This document shows positions 24,796-33,649 of a stretch of 64,000 nt of DNA, one piece after another (positions within the stretch are counted from its first letter, which is position 1; the number at the start of each line of letters is the position of its first letter). The position numbers and the translations under genes are program-made. Source of the DNA: Algorimicrobium algoritergicola (GTDB lineage Bacteria; Bacteroidota; Bacteroidia; Flavobacteriales; Flavobacteriaceae); NCBI RefSeq assembly GCF_008086165.1, contig NZ_VSKL01000001.1, forward strand, positions 868,001 to 932,000. The letters are read 5' to 3'. The notes under the pieces were generated by a model. The model saw nothing but the letters and a program-made list of their open reading frames with translations. It was not told the DNA's origin and searched no databases.

Positions 24796-25371
24796 TTATT
24801 GTCCACTTTTCTTTCCGAAATTGGGTTTTAGTTTTTCCCAAAGTTGCTGTTCTATTAGCTCAACCAACACTTGGTCTATTCGTATTTTAGATTGATGCTC
24901 AACTTTATAAATATTCACAATCAAATCGTAGTTCATATTTTTGTCCCATTTAGATAAGTGCATACTATAAACTCTTGTTCCTCTTGTCCCGAAATGATTT
25001 TTTAGTCGAGAGTAAAAATCGGTTGTTGAACTACCAACATATAGAAATCTTGAATTGGTTTTATTATACCTTGAAACATTTACTCGGTCTTTATTCTTGA
25101 CCTTTAATTTATTGAGTTCACAAAAATCTTCGAATTTGCGAAGTAGTTCTGATAGCTTTTTTCTTTGTTTTAACTCAATAGTATAAATCAATGCTAATTT
25201 ACTTTTATCAACCTTTTTAATTTTGGAATTTAGTATTTCTCGATTTCTAAATTCTGATGAATTGAATTCAACCGTTTGTTTTTTTGATATTGTAATTTCC
25301 CCTAAAGCAGATTTTAAACTATCTAAATAATTGTCTGTTTCAAAAAGTATGTTAGGTAGATTGATGTTCAT
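24796..25371 (-). CDS. GIY-YIG-like domain protein, accessory
   Basis: 191 aa. The C-terminal half looks like a divergent GIY-YIG nuclease domain: ALIYTIEL (about 60-67), SRFLYVGSSTTDFYSRLKNHFG (about 107-128) with the expected Arg, and a late ELIEQQLWEKLKPNFGKKSG that could supply the Glu. The N-terminal 60 residues are unlike anything I know. It is flanked by the inverted boundary repeats at 24473 and 25380 and looks like a single-gene insert. The nuclease call is tentative. Confidence 0.55.
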   Translation of the reverse strand: MNINLPNILFETDNYLDSLKSALGEITISKKQTVEFNSSEFRNREILNSKIKKVDKSKLALIYTIELKQRKKLSELLRKFEDFCELNKLKVKNKDRVNVSRYNKTNSRFLYVGSSTTDFYSRLKNHFGTRGTRVYSMHLSKWDKNMNYDLIVNIYKVEHQSKIRIDQVLVELIEQQLWEKLKPNFGKKSGQ

Positions 25372-25379
25372 TTTAAAAT

Positions 25380-25401
25380 TACTGGCAACGTGTTATATAA
25401 G
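25380..25401. repeat. Cassette-boundary-like repeat, copy 3 (inverted)
   Basis: ACTGGCAACGTGTTATATAA (25381-25400) lies just upstream of the GIY-YIG-like start codon. Its reverse complement closely matches the 24473-24499 copy (TTATATA-CGTTG-TTGCCAGTA versus TTATATAACACGTTGCCAGTA). Confidence 0.5.
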
Positions 25402-25562
25402 TATAAATATACACTTAAATTCAAAATTACCCATTTCCAAACGACTACAAACATTTACAAACGAATTTAAATAGGTAACTACCGACTAATACTTGCAAGG
25501 GGTTGCATCTTTGCCGTGTTGATTTGACCTAATGATTTTCAACATAATTAAAACCTTATCTT

Positions 25563-25895
25563 ATGAATACGTTAAGAAACAAAGTACAGTTAATTGGAAG
25601 ACTTGGACAAGATCCAGAAATCATCAGTTTTGAAGATGGTAATAAAATGGCTAAATTTTCATTAGCTACAGACGATAGCTATAAAGACAAAAATGGCGAA
25701 AAAGTAGAACGCACCTACTGGCATAATGTGATAGTAAAAAATGGCTTGGTAAAAGTGGTTGAGGAGTATGTTACCAAAGGACAAGAAATTGCTATAGAAG
25801 GCAAATTAACCAACAGATCTTGGGATGATAAAGACGGAAAGAAGCATTACATTACCGAAGTGTTATGCAACGAATTGCTGATGTTTGGCAAGTAA
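25563..25895 (+). CDS. ssb: Single-stranded DNA-binding protein, short form
   Basis: An OB-fold SSB of 110 aa (MNTLRNKVQLIGRLGQDPEI, ERTYWHNVIVKNGLVKVVEEYVTKGQEIAIEGKL). It covers the DNA-binding domain only; the acidic C-terminal tail tip (DDxIPF-type) that recruits partner proteins in replicative SSBs is missing. Flavobacteria often have such a short paralogue in addition to a full-length SSB. It ends in a strong terminator. The role in repair, transfer or competence is undetermined. Confidence 0.9.
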   Translation: MNTLRNKVQLIGRLGQDPEIISFEDGNKMAKFSLATDDSYKDKNGEKVERTYWHNVIVKNGLVKVVEEYVTKGQEIAIEGKLTNRSWDDKDGKKHYITEVLCNELLMFGK

Positions 25896-25914
25896 TAATT
25901 GCAATAAAAAAAGA

Positions 25915-25945
25915 AAAGCCGCGAATGAACTTCGCGGCTTTTTTT
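25915..25945 (+). terminator. Strong bidirectional terminator after ssb
   Basis: AAAGCCGCGAA (25915-25925) pairs with TTCGCGGCTTT (25931-25941), with T runs on both sides. It ends ssb on the plus strand and the small Cys-rich gene on the minus strand. Confidence 0.9.
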
Positions 25946-26120
25946 ATGCAACTTTTTGAAGCAAATCAAAACACGGGCATTTGCCACATCGTTTTTTTTC
26001 ACTTTTTAAATATTTTTCACAGCATTTGCTTTTTACTTTCTTCTCCGCAGAAATGATACCTGCTTCGCGTAATGCTTTTAAAGCCTTTTTCTGTTTTTTC
26101 TTGTCTTTCTTTTTGCCCAC
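25944..26120 (-). CDS. Small Lys/Cys-rich conserved-type protein
   Basis: 58 aa from a GTG start (an ATT precedes it in frame; no ATG). The N terminus is very basic (GKKKDKKKQKKALKALREAG), then KSKCCEKYLKSEKKRCGKCPCF with five cysteines in a CC-x10-C-x2-C-x-C pattern, a possible metal site. Codon use is normal and the frame ends in the shared terminator with a T run on the minus strand, which supports a real gene. Function unknown; a short metal- or nucleic-acid-binding protein is possible. Confidence 0.55.
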   Translation of the reverse strand: MGKKKDKKKQKKALKALREAGIISAEKKVKSKCCEKYLKSEKKRCGKCPCFDLLQKVA

Positions 26121-26193
26121 AATGGTTTAGTTTGTAGATGATAAGACAAAAATAATTATTTTTATTGATTCTAAATAAAATTAATTGTTAAAA

Positions 26194-26712
26194 TTAAACA
26201 GTTCCCCTTGAGGCTGCTGAACTAATAGTTAATTGTTCAATATCACGATCAAATAAATACAATCCGCCTTTATCGTTTCCTATTAAATTTATTTTATCTA
26301 AAATGGTGCGTGCCATAGCTTCTTCTTCAATTTGCTCGGCTACATACCACTGTAAGAAATTATGAGTGGCGTAATCTTTTTCTTGTAAACTAATATGTAC
26401 CAATTCATTAATGCTTTCTGAAACATATACCTCATGCTCATATAGTTTTTCAAACATTTCTTGGAAGGATTTAAAGGTCACATTTGGTGCTTTTAATTCC
26501 GAAACATGCGCATGTCCACCTCGTTCATTGACAAATTTTATAAGTTTCAACATGTGGTCGCGCTCTTCTTGAGATTGGCTGTACATAAAATTTGCCACAC
26601 CTTCAAGGCCTTTTACTTCTGCCCAACAGGCCATTGCTAAATATATTTGAGACGATTCAGCTTCTACACGAATTTGTTCGTTTAATGCGTTTTCAATTTT
26701 TTTTGATACCAT
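26194..26712 (-). CDS. Ferritin
   Basis: 172-aa four-helix ferritin with the di-iron ferroxidase residues in RVEAESSQIYLAMACWAE, SQEERDHMLKL and QWYVAEQIEEEA. It is a non-heme bacterial ferritin (FtnA type) that oxidises and stores iron as a 24-mer; heme-binding Met of bacterioferritin is not evident. It stands alone on the minus strand with about 80 bp of upstream space. Confidence 0.94.
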   Translation of the reverse strand: MVSKKIENALNEQIRVEAESSQIYLAMACWAEVKGLEGVANFMYSQSQEERDHMLKLIKFVNERGGHAHVSELKAPNVTFKSFQEMFEKLYEHEVYVSESINELVHISLQEKDYATHNFLQWYVAEQIEEEAMARTILDKINLIGNDKGGLYLFDRDIEQLTISSAASRGTV

Positions 26713-26796
26713 AATTTATGCTTTTAGTAAAGTTACATAATTTCTCTAGGCTTTGTAGTTATAATAATCCTAAATAAGGAGCTATTGTTGTCCTTT

Positions 26797-27123
26797 TTAG
26801 TTGGAAACAAACTTTAATCCAACAATGGAAACTATTAAAGTGGTTATAAAGAATAAACGCCAGAAATCAGCGGGTTCTTTAAAAATAAAGATGCCGACTA
26901 AAACGGTTCCTACGGCTCCAATTCCTGTCCAAACGGCATAAGCTGTGCCAATAGGTAAACTTTGCGTGGCTTTTACCAAAAGCACCATGCTGATAGTTAA
27001 ACACACCAGAAAACCCATAAACCAATAGGTGGCAATGCTTCCAGAGGTTTCCTTAAATTTTCCTAAACAGGCAGCGAAAGCCACTTCAAATAAACCCGCG
27101 ATAAGTAATAAAATCCAATTCAT
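26797..27123 (-). CDS. Small multidrug resistance (SMR) family transporter
   Basis: 108 aa from the ATG at 27123 (a TTG at 27135 is the only longer choice). Four membrane segments and the essential membrane Glu in GLFEVAFAACLGKFK place it in the EmrE/SugE (Gdx) family. The sequence W-x-G-x-G-A (AVWTGIGAVGT) is typical. It exchanges protons for small cations, perhaps guanidinium or quaternary amines; the subtype cannot be fixed. 54 bp downstream of the EamA transporter gene end-to-start on the same strand. Confidence 0.88.
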   Translation of the reverse strand: MNWILLLIAGLFEVAFAACLGKFKETSGSIATYWFMGFLVCLTISMVLLVKATQSLPIGTAYAVWTGIGAVGTVLVGIFIFKEPADFWRLFFITTLIVSIVGLKFVSN

Positions 27124-27177
27124 ACGTTTTTCCAAAATAGTTAAAAACTGGCCCTAAAGTACTTATTTTCTATGACC

Positions 27178-28074
27178 TTATAAAGACTGTTTTGCGAAAC
27201 GTTTTGGAAGTAAATTTTTATGAATTTGTTTTTCGTAAAATGTCAATCGAATACCAAAAAGCAATACGAATCCACCTAATACCATTTGCAAGGTGATGGT
27301 TTCATCTAAAAACAACCAAGCCAAAATAGACGCCAAAATTCCTTGTCCTAATAAACTGACGGAAACACGCGTAGCACGCATCTTTTTAGTGGCAAAACTA
27401 ATTAATAACCAAGCAGCAAGCTGACAGACCACAGCTTGTATGAGGAGTACATACCAACCCATATTTGAGAATCCAGAAAACGGTTCGTTTAATCCATAGC
27501 TTAAAAAACCTAAAAACACGGATGAAGCGCCAAGGCTAATAGTCATAAAGGTTAATACGTTTAATTGTTTTAATACTTCTTTACTAATTAACATATAGAA
27601 CGCATACAAAACGCCCGAAAGAATACCGAAACTAAAGGCTAAATCGAAATCCAAGTTTCTAAACGTAGAGAAACCGACTAATAACATCATTCCAAAAACA
27701 GCAACCAATGTGCCAATCCAAAAATTGCCTCGTGGTTTATCTTTCAGAAAAAACAAGGCTAAAACACCAACCCAAACTGGCGATAAGTTCGTTAACAACG
27801 ATGCTTGTGTTGCTGTAGATTCTTGAATAGCAATATTCCAAACAGCTACATCGCTCCCAAAAACAATACCGCAGAGTACTGCTAAAAGTCCCACTTTTAA
27901 ATTGGGAAGTTTAAACTGCTTTTTCCATAAAACAAATGGTACTAATAACACAAACGAAAATGCCATGCGGTAAAATGCCGAAATAACACCTGGTGTTAAA
28001 TTTAATTTAACCAGAACAGGGAAAACAGAAATACAAATTATGCCTATAACAAGGGCGATTCTAGCTTTTTTCAT
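27178..28074 (-). CDS. EamA/DMT family transporter
   Basis: About 298 aa from the ATG at 28074 (MKKARIALVIGIICISVFPV); the open frame to 28116 adds a soluble prefix that does not fit the first membrane helix. Ten hydrophobic segments form two EamA repeats, the second ending VLGGFVLLFGIRLTF. DMT transporters export metabolites or amino acids; the substrate is unknown. Likely co-transcribed with the downstream SMR gene. Confidence 0.87.
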   Translation of the reverse strand: MKKARIALVIGIICISVFPVLVKLNLTPGVISAFYRMAFSFVLLVPFVLWKKQFKLPNLKVGLLAVLCGIVFGSDVAVWNIAIQESTATQASLLTNLSPVWVGVLALFFLKDKPRGNFWIGTLVAVFGMMLLVGFSTFRNLDFDLAFSFGILSGVLYAFYMLISKEVLKQLNVLTFMTISLGASSVFLGFLSYGLNEPFSGFSNMGWYVLLIQAVVCQLAAWLLISFATKKMRATRVSVSLLGQGILASILAWLFLDETITLQMVLGGFVLLFGIRLTFYEKQIHKNLLPKRFAKQSL

Positions 28075-28208
28075 AATCTTAAAATGATACGATTTAACAA
28101 GCTGCAAAAGTAGCACCTCATGTGCGATTATTATGATATTAAATAGGCTATTTCTTATACTATATTATCCCTTATTTGTATATCAAAGAAAAACAGGCGA
28201 ATTTTGTA

Positions 28209-29111
28209 TTAAAAATAAATATGTTGTGCCAAACGAAAAGTGTTGGCATGTGCTTCAATAATGGTTTTTATATCTGGCGAATAACCACCTCCCATACTAC
28301 ACATAACAGGAATGTTCAGGTCATGGCAAGTCTGCAATACAAACCGATCACGTTCTTTACAACCTGCAATAGTAAGGGCTAATTTTCCTAATTTATCAGA
28401 AGCTATTACATCAACACCACATAAATAATAGATGAAATCTGGTTTTTCTGAAGCTATTAACTTGGGGAGTGTTTCTTTTAGAATAGTCAGATAGGTGTCA
28501 TCTGTCGTATTCGTTTCTAAAGCAATATCCAAATCACTTGCTTCCTTTTTAAAGGGGTAATTACTTTTTCCGTGCATAGAAAATGTAAAAACGGAGGGAT
28601 CATTCTGAAAAATTTCGGCAGTTCCATTGCCTTGATGCACATCCAGATCTACGATTAGAATTTTAGTTGCTAACGTCCTTTCTTGAAGATAACGTGCGCC
28701 AATGGCTTGGTCATTTAACATGCAAAATCCTTCGCCTCGATTGGAATATGCATGATGCGTTCCGCCAGCAATATTCATGGCAATTCCATGTTTTAGAGCA
28801 AATTCACTTGCTTTTATGGTGCCATCGGCAATCATAACTTCGCGCTGTACTAATGCATCACTTAATGGAAATCCAATTTTTCGGATGGCTTTTGCATCTA
28901 ATGTCAGGTTCAATAAATCATGATAATATGCTTCGGTATGAACACGTAAAATATGAGAATCATCGGGAATTTCAGGTTCGAAGAAATTGGCATCCGTACA
29001 AGTTCCTTCGTAAAGTAATTGCTTGGGAAGCAACTCATACTTCAACATGGGAAACCGATGACCTTCTGGTAATGGATGTTTGTAAATAGGGTGGAAGGCA
29101 ATTTGAAGCAT
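28209..29111 (-). CDS. Histone-deacetylase-like (class IV type) amidohydrolase
   Basis: 300 aa of the HDAC superfamily. The zinc and charge-relay residues are visible in GGTHHAYSNRGEGFCMLND, LIVDLDVHQGNGTAEIF and CGVDVIASDKLGKL, then GGGYSPD. The arginase-deacetylase fold hydrolyses acetyl-lysine or acetylated small amines. In bacteria these enzymes act as acetoin-utilisation-type or polyamine deacetylases; no context identifies the substrate. Confidence 0.91.
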   Translation of the reverse strand: MLQIAFHPIYKHPLPEGHRFPMLKYELLPKQLLYEGTCTDANFFEPEIPDDSHILRVHTEAYYHDLLNLTLDAKAIRKIGFPLSDALVQREVMIADGTIKASEFALKHGIAMNIAGGTHHAYSNRGEGFCMLNDQAIGARYLQERTLATKILIVDLDVHQGNGTAEIFQNDPSVFTFSMHGKSNYPFKKEASDLDIALETNTTDDTYLTILKETLPKLIASEKPDFIYYLCGVDVIASDKLGKLALTIAGCKERDRFVLQTCHDLNIPVMCSMGGGYSPDIKTIIEAHANTFRLAQHIYF

Positions 29112-29283
29112 GCAATTATTTGATTAATTTGAAAGAAGCAATTTAATAGTTTTATGCGGCTTTTTGTAAGAATACCTGACCAAAAAAGCATTTCAGAAAC
29201 GTGTTGTTTTTTTGTGTATATTTAATAATTCCTGTTATAACATACTGATTGATAGCATATTTATTCATTATAAACAATACATT

Positions 29284-29955
29284 ATGTTAGGAGAAACATT
29301 AAAAATTGCCTTTGGTGAACTGGGTCAGAAAGAAATTAAAGGCGAAAAGGCCCACAACGAACGCATTTTAGAATATCAAGAAACAACGGGTTTAAAGTTT
29401 GGAAATGACGAAGTAGCTTGGTGTAGTATTTTTGCAAATTGGGTGGCGCTTCAAGCCAATTTACCAACGTCCAAAAGTGCTATGGCTAGAAGCTGGTTAA
29501 AAATTGGTAATAAAACCGATTGGCCACAACCTGGTGATATTGTCGTGTTTTGGCGAACGGATATTAATGGTATATTCGGTCATGTTGGCTTCTTTTTGGG
29601 CTATACCAAAAGTGGAAAATCTATTTACTGCTTGGGTGGAAATCAAAATGATGAAGTGAATATTCAAACGTTTCCATTGGATCGTATTTTGGAATTCAGA
29701 AGTCTCACGGATGCGGTTGATGAATCACTAACTATTCCAACAGGTTATTTACGAAAAGGTGATAGTAACGAAAACGTGAAACGCCTTCAGAAAATCCTAA
29801 TTAAATTGGATTTTTTAAGTGGTACTGCTGATGGTGTTTTCGGACCAAAAACCGAACAAGCACTTATTAAATTCCAAACCGATTCCCATATTTTTGTCGA
29901 TGGTATTTATGGTAGTGAATCCAGAAATGCCTTGCAAGATCAATTAAACGGCTAA
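29284..29955 (+). CDS. CHAP-like peptidase (TIGR02594 type) with peptidoglycan-binding domain
   Basis: 223 aa from the ATG at 29284; the frame is open to 29212 but the upstream residues are unlike the family. The N-terminal domain resembles the TIGR02594/CHAP amidase fold with catalytic Cys in EVAWCSIFANW and His in GHVGFFLGY. A C-terminal PG_binding_1 domain follows (LRKGDSNENVKRLQKILIKL ... FGPKTEQALIKFQ). No signal peptide is visible, a feature it shares with phage- or T6SS-related homologues. It probably cleaves peptidoglycan crosslinks. Confidence 0.83.
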   Translation: MLGETLKIAFGELGQKEIKGEKAHNERILEYQETTGLKFGNDEVAWCSIFANWVALQANLPTSKSAMARSWLKIGNKTDWPQPGDIVVFWRTDINGIFGHVGFFLGYTKSGKSIYCLGGNQNDEVNIQTFPLDRILEFRSLTDAVDESLTIPTGYLRKGDSNENVKRLQKILIKLDFLSGTADGVFGPKTEQALIKFQTDSHIFVDGIYGSESRNALQDQLNG

Positions 29956-29956
29956 T

Positions 29957-32080
29957 CTATTTATGTAGTTTTAATTGAATGCGTTTGCGTGGTACATCCA
30001 CTTCCAATACTTTAACAATAACTTGTTGATGCAAGCTAACATGTGCATTAACATCACTTACAAAACTATCCGATAAATTAGAAACATGGATTAATCCGCT
30101 TTCCTTGATGCCAACATCTACAAAAGCGCCGAAATTGGTAATGTTATTGACAATGCCTGGAAGAAGTTGCCCTTCCTGTAAGTCTGTAATGGATTTGATG
30201 TTTTGGTTGAATGTAAATACTTTGGCTTGCTCACGAATATCCAAACCTGGTTTTTCTAATTCCTTAATAATATCTTGAAGTGTTGGTAAACCAACAGAAT
30301 CTGAACAATAATCTGGTAAATTCAGTTTTTGAAGTACTGTAGAATTCCCAATTAATTCGGAAATAGGTTTGCCTAAATCTTTAGCCATTTTTTCCACAAT
30401 GGTATAACTTTCAGGATGCACTGCGGAATCGTCTAACGGGTTTTTAGATTCCTTTATTCTTAAGAAAGCAGCACCTTGTTCAAAAGCTTTATCACCTAAA
30501 CGTGGCACTTTTTTGATGGCATTTCGCGATTTAAAAACACCATGTTCTGTTCTGTAATTAAAAATATTTTCGGCTAATTTTGGGCCAATGCCAGACACGT
30601 AACTCAATAACGACGTACTAGCCGTATTGATATTTACACCAACCGAATTCACACAACTTTCCACAACCGTATCCAATTCACTTTGGAGTTTTGTTTGGTC
30701 TACATCATGCTGATATTGCCCAACGCCAATAGATTTGGCATCAATTTTCACGAGTTCGGCAAGTGGATCTTGCAAACGTCTTCCAATAGAAACAGAACCA
30801 CGAACGGTAACATCGTAATTTGGAAATTCCTCACGAGCAATTTTTGAAGCGGAATAAATACTCGCTCCAGCTTCACTCACCACAAATACTTGAATATCGT
30901 TTTTAAAATGGACTTTTCTAATGAGTGCTTCGGTTTCCCGAGATGCTGTTCCATTACCAATGGCAATGGCTTCAATTTTATAAGCTTCAGCAAGCGAGCT
31001 TATTTTTTTCATGGCACCAATCGCATCGCTTTTTGGCGGATGCGGATAAATAGTTTCGTTATGTTTTAAATTACCTTGTGCATCTAAACACACAATTTTA
31101 CAACCACTTCTAAAACCTGGATCGATGGCCAAAACTCGTTTTTCTCCTAAAGGCGAACCAAGTAATAATTGTTTTAAGTTTTTGGCAAATACAGTAATAG
31201 CGGAAGCATCGGCTTTTTCTTTGGCGTTTTGAAGGGCTTCATTACTTAATGACGGAAACAATAAACGTTTGTAGGCATCTTGGATGGCTAATTGAATTTG
31301 AGATGCACATGCGTTTCTGGATTTAATCATGCGATCTTCAATTTTAAATAACGCTTTTTCGTCATCAATGGAGATTTTTGCTTTTATAAATCCTTCCTTT
31401 TCGGCACGAAGAATGGCGAGTAATCTATGTGAAGGAATACGGCTTAAAGATTCTTCCCATTCAAAATAATCCCGAAATTTCTGTGCTGTTTCATCATCTT
31501 TTTTAGATTTTACCACCTTGGTAGAAATCATAGCAAAACGTTCTAATTGCTGTCGGATACTATTTCGAATATCGGTTCGTTCGTTAATCCATTCAGAAAT
31601 AATATGTCTGGCACCTTCTAAAGCGTCTTCACCAGAAGAAATATCGCCTTTTATATATTTATGAGCAATGGATTCAATATCAGAAGCATTCTGACTCATG
31701 ATTATTTTTGCCAAAGGTTCCAGTCCGTTTTTTCTGGCTGTTTCTGCTTTGGTTTTTCTACTTTTTTTAAATGGTAAATAGATGTCTTCTAATGTGGTAA
31801 TATCTTGAGTCGCTTCTATTTTTTGCTTCAATTCAGCGCTTAAAACATCTTGATCTTCTAACGCTTTTAAAATGGTAACTTTTCGTTTTTCTAGCGTTTC
31901 AAACTGCTCCTTGTATTTAACGATGTCACCAATTTGAACTTCATCTAAATTTCCTGTACGTTCTTTTCGGTAGCGCGAAATAAACGGAATGGTACAGGCT
32001 TCATTTAATAATTCAACCGTGTTTTTTACTGATGTTTCTGGTAATTGGGTATGGGAAATAATATAGGATACTAATTGCAT
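29957..32080 (-). CDS. Tex family RNA-binding transcriptional accessory protein
   Basis: 707 aa with the Tex order: N-terminal helical domain, YqgF-like RNase H fold (VLAIDPGFRSGCKIVCLDAQG; IAIGNGTASRE; FVVSEAGASIYSAS), helix-hairpin-helix region (SYVSGIGPKLAENIFNYR) and a C-terminal S1 domain (GQLLPGIVNNITNFGAFVDVGIKESGLIHVSNL). Tex binds nucleic acids and is linked to transcription fidelity. It overlaps the upstream methyltransferase gene by 10 bp, so both are translated from one mRNA. Confidence 0.95.
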   Translation of the reverse strand: MQLVSYIISHTQLPETSVKNTVELLNEACTIPFISRYRKERTGNLDEVQIGDIVKYKEQFETLEKRKVTILKALEDQDVLSAELKQKIEATQDITTLEDIYLPFKKSRKTKAETARKNGLEPLAKIIMSQNASDIESIAHKYIKGDISSGEDALEGARHIISEWINERTDIRNSIRQQLERFAMISTKVVKSKKDDETAQKFRDYFEWEESLSRIPSHRLLAILRAEKEGFIKAKISIDDEKALFKIEDRMIKSRNACASQIQLAIQDAYKRLLFPSLSNEALQNAKEKADASAITVFAKNLKQLLLGSPLGEKRVLAIDPGFRSGCKIVCLDAQGNLKHNETIYPHPPKSDAIGAMKKISSLAEAYKIEAIAIGNGTASRETEALIRKVHFKNDIQVFVVSEAGASIYSASKIAREEFPNYDVTVRGSVSIGRRLQDPLAELVKIDAKSIGVGQYQHDVDQTKLQSELDTVVESCVNSVGVNINTASTSLLSYVSGIGPKLAENIFNYRTEHGVFKSRNAIKKVPRLGDKAFEQGAAFLRIKESKNPLDDSAVHPESYTIVEKMAKDLGKPISELIGNSTVLQKLNLPDYCSDSVGLPTLQDIIKELEKPGLDIREQAKVFTFNQNIKSITDLQEGQLLPGIVNNITNFGAFVDVGIKESGLIHVSNLSDSFVSDVNAHVSLHQQVIVKVLEVDVPRKRIQLKLHK

Positions 32081-32706
32081 GTAAGTCGTTTAAATAAAGT
32101 GTAAATATAAGGACGTTCGCCACCAAACGGATTTATAAAGGTGTGATTGAAGCTGGAAATGAGTTTGAAATCAGTGCCTAATTTATCTTGAAGCATGCTT
32201 GTGTTATAGCGTTTCAAATCCAGTCCGCAGCATTTTTCAGCACCATCCGTTGCAAAAACGGCAATGAGTACAAACCCATTTTTAGCAACTATTTTTTTTA
32301 TGAGATTGAAATATGCTTGTTGGTCATTTTCGGTAAGAAAGAAATGTAACACAGCACGATCTATCCATAAATCTATGGGTTCTAATTGGTTTAATTTTTT
32401 AGGATTTGTTAAATCATCCACCACACAATTCAAATCATAATTATGTGAGTTTTTAATACGTGTTTGAAGTTTCTCAAGTGCTTGATTACTCAAGTCATTT
32501 GCAATAAGGTTTGTATAGTCGGCATCCAAAAGCGCATCTATTAAGGTGGTTGTTCCTGCGCCGACATTTAGAATTTTAGCATCTTTGGGTAATTGTGTTT
32601 GAGCAACCAGCGTCATCGTTTTTTCTGGATTTTCTTCAAACCAACCCAATTGGGCATCTTCTTTATTATAAGCGTTATTCCAATGCAATTTTAATTCAGA
32701 TGACAT
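32071..32706 (-). CDS. Class I SAM-dependent methyltransferase
   Basis: 211 aa with motif I ILNVGAGTTTLIDALL (about 45-60), IANDLSNQALEKL and a DLWIDRAVLHFFL segment, the pattern of thiopurine/nicotinamide-like small-molecule methyltransferases. The start HWNNAYNKEDAQLGWFE is shared with a group of bacterial methyltransferases of unknown substrate. It precedes tex with overlapping frames. Confidence 0.8.
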   Translation of the reverse strand: MSSELKLHWNNAYNKEDAQLGWFEENPEKTMTLVAQTQLPKDAKILNVGAGTTTLIDALLDADYTNLIANDLSNQALEKLQTRIKNSHNYDLNCVVDDLTNPKKLNQLEPIDLWIDRAVLHFFLTENDQQAYFNLIKKIVAKNGFVLIAVFATDGAEKCCGLDLKRYNTSMLQDKLGTDFKLISSFNHTFINPFGGERPYIYTLFKRLTCN

Positions 32707-32777
32707 AATGTATGGTATTAAAACGTTACAGATTCGTGATACGTAATGCTATTTTTTCAGTGCTGTAAATTACTAAA

Positions 32778-32811
32778 AAAACCTCGCAGTACATAGTCTG
32801 CGAGGTTTTTC
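32778..32811 (-). terminator. Terminator of the lipoprotein operon
   Basis: AACCTCGCAG (32780-32789) pairs with CTGCGAGGTT (32798-32807). T runs flank both sides, so it can stop transcription from either direction; it follows the META-domain gene on the minus strand. Confidence 0.85.
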
Positions 32812-32831
32812 ATTTATAATAATGTAATGGA

Positions 32832-33638
32832 CTATTCTACAGCTTCAAATACTGCTAAAGGCGCCATTTTTGCCTTGTTTAATGTCATGGTATTTCCACT
32901 TAAGGAGAAATTATCGGTTGTATTTAAAACCTCTAAAAATTTCTGCTCAATAGTCATATCTTCTTCTGGACACGATTTCATGGTGGTTGCCATTTTTGAA
33001 AGTTTCAGCTGTAATTTATTGGCTACTTCAAAAGTACCATTGAAATTATTACAACCTGAATGTCCAAAAACCCTGTTTTCATCTGTTCCAAAGGATATAA
33101 ATGCTTCCGAATCGGTAATATCTTGACCCATCAATTTTACTAATTTCCATTTGGTATCTGTAAATGCTATTTCACCAGCATTATTCATATCCTGTTTTTT
33201 CAGAACGTAAAATTCTGCTAATTCACCAGTCACAACTTCGCCAGATTTATCTAATTGAATCAGTCTGTTTTCACCAACTTTAAATTTGGTTTCGTTATCG
33301 TCAGACAGTAAAATGTTTTGCCCATTATCTTCCCATTTGTAGTAACCACGGGTTTCAAAGACACCATCTTTTTTACCTAAATAATCCATGACTGCTTCGT
33401 AAGACATGTCTTCATTTAATCGAATCGTCGTTTTTATACCTTCGCAATCGGCACAAGGTAGTGTTCCATCATACGTACCTATCCAATCCAAAGAATTTTG
33501 ACTGGTATGCATATCTGGTTTTGTTTCAGATTCGGTCATTTCAACTTCCGTTGATTCTGTATTTTCTTGTTTGTCTGATTTACAACTCACTGAAAAGATG
33601 AGCGCTAAAACAGCAAATGCTAAAATGTGTTTTTTCAT
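32832..33638 (-). CDS. NlpE-like / META domain lipoprotein
   Basis: A lipoprotein signal (MKKHILAFAVLALIFSVSC, Cys19) precedes an acidic linker, an NlpE N-terminal-like beta domain with the CxxC motif (GTLPCADCEGIKTTIRL, about 61-77) and a C-terminal META domain (GHSGCNNFNGTFEV). NlpE is an envelope-stress and copper-related lipoprotein; META domains occur in HslJ-type heat-shock lipoproteins. Third gene of a three-gene envelope operon with the OmpA-like and lipocalin-like genes, 11 bp after the former. Confidence 0.88.
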   Translation of the reverse strand: MKKHILAFAVLALIFSVSCKSDKQENTESTEVEMTESETKPDMHTSQNSLDWIGTYDGTLPCADCEGIKTTIRLNEDMSYEAVMDYLGKKDGVFETRGYYKWEDNGQNILLSDDNETKFKVGENRLIQLDKSGEVVTGELAEFYVLKKQDMNNAGEIAFTDTKWKLVKLMGQDITDSEAFISFGTDENRVFGHSGCNNFNGTFEVANKLQLKLSKMATTMKSCPEEDMTIEQKFLEVLNTTDNFSLSGNTMTLNKAKMAPLAVFEAVE

Positions 33639-33649
33639 AATAGGTGTTT

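Noticed and set aside
23182-25401. An insertion sequence or transposon
   Set aside because: No transposase or integrase remnants were found in any frame; only boundary repeats remain, so it is described as cassette-like.
25865-26056. A plus-strand ORF across the ssb terminator
   Set aside because: It runs through the terminator hairpin and lies opposite a better-supported small minus-strand gene.
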